Part shown: piece by piece, positions 42,112-42,275 of the stretch | Position numbering within the stretch: the first letter of the stretch is position 1 | Layout: each line of letters starts with the position of its first letter | Source of the DNA: Caballeronia choica | GTDB lineage: Bacteria > Pseudomonadota > Gammaproteobacteria > Burkholderiales > Burkholderiaceae | Direction: 5' to 3' | NCBI RefSeq assembly: GCF_001544535.1 | Contig: NZ_FCON02000063.1 | Coordinates: 1 to 42,275 of the forward strand | Length of the DNA stretch: 42,275 nt | Program-made: the position numbers and the translations under genes | The notes under the pieces: model-generated | Databases searched by the model: none | What the model was told of the DNA's origin: nothing | What the model saw: only the letters and a program-made list of their open reading frames with translations

Positions 42112-42275
42112 ATGGGCGAGTCACATCAGAGCGAAACGCAGGTCGGAGCGCTGTCGCATTTCATCGGCGGTCAGAAGGTTGAAGGTACGAGCGACCGTTT
42201 CGGCGACGTGTTCAATCCGGCGACCGGCGCGGTTTCGTCGCGAGTGCCTTTGGCGAGCGTTGCCGAGGTCGACGC
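42112..42275 (+). CDS. mmsA: Methylmalonate-semialdehyde dehydrogenase, N-terminal part
   Basis: 54 codons are visible before the window ends. The start sequence (LSHFIGGQKVEGTSDRFGDV, then FNPATGAVSSRVPLAS) matches CoA-acylating methylmalonate-semialdehyde dehydrogenase, which acts in valine and inositol breakdown. GGAGA lies 6 bases upstream of the ATG. It is divergent from a LysR regulator. The catalytic region is outside the window, so another aldehyde dehydrogenase of the same class is possible. Confidence 0.8.
   Translation, partial: MGESHQSETQVGALSHFIGGQKVEGTSDRFGDVFNPATGAVSSRVPLASVAEVD

Overview
The window is GC-rich, densely coded chromosomal DNA from a betaproteobacterium. The best fit is the family Burkholderiaceae (Burkholderia sensu lato: Burkholderia, Paraburkholderia, Caballeronia). 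The grounds are the flagellar operon order with divergent flgA-flgM-flgN, a type II secretion operon ordered D-E-F-C-G-H-I-J-K-L-M-N with a short GspC, a DUF3717-type small protein, the intergenic repeat at the left edge, and the MnmC, MarR and YbdK sequences. No phage, plasmid, insertion sequence, CRISPR, tRNA or rRNA signal was seen.

Layout. 1-11.6 kb is flagellar. A c-di-GMP brake gene (ycgR) is followed by the flgBCDEFGHIJ rod/hook/ring operon, read right to left. Divergent from it are flgA, then flgM behind a textbook sigma-28 promoter, then flgN. 11.6-23.1 kb is a complete gsp operon (type II secretion), read right to left with nearly every pair translationally coupled. The prepilin peptidase is not here. 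23.6-29.1 kb holds a small lytic transglycosylase, a CobW-type GTPase, an HU protein, a DedA-rhodanese fusion and an MnmC-like tRNA-modification protein. 29.9-36.4 kb is read left to right: a CPA2 antiporter, a YbdK-type ligase, a MarR regulator, a class I amidotransferase, a MOSC protein and an Old Yellow Enzyme. 36.6-42.3 kb holds a SET-domain protein, a TctE/TctD-like two-component pair, a DUF3717 protein, an Lrp regulator, a CYTH protein, and a LysR regulator divergent from the start of mmsA.

The most striking structure is in the two long intergenic regions flanking the antiporter and ybdK genes (about 29.1-29.4 kb and 32.4-32.7 kb). Each contains a face-to-face DnaA-box pair with an 8-nt spacer. 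About 160-170 bp further in, each has a 52-bp module made of a DnaA box, a GC-rich cluster and a run of CTA/TAC-type triplets. The two arms are mirror images (41 of 52 module positions identical by eye) and point at each other. This is the architecture of a bacterial origin unwinding region. The main gene orientation also changes here: the long flg and gsp operons to the left run leftward, and six successive genes to the right run rightward. I infer a candidate bipartite chromosomal origin that encloses two ordinary genes and lies away from dnaA.

Other points: the methyltransferase half of MnmC has lost its SAM and catalytic motifs; the CobW-family protein has lost the CxCC metal motif; FlgA carries a long N-terminal extension with internal repeats; and the SET protein has an intact eukaryote-like post-SET cysteine motif.
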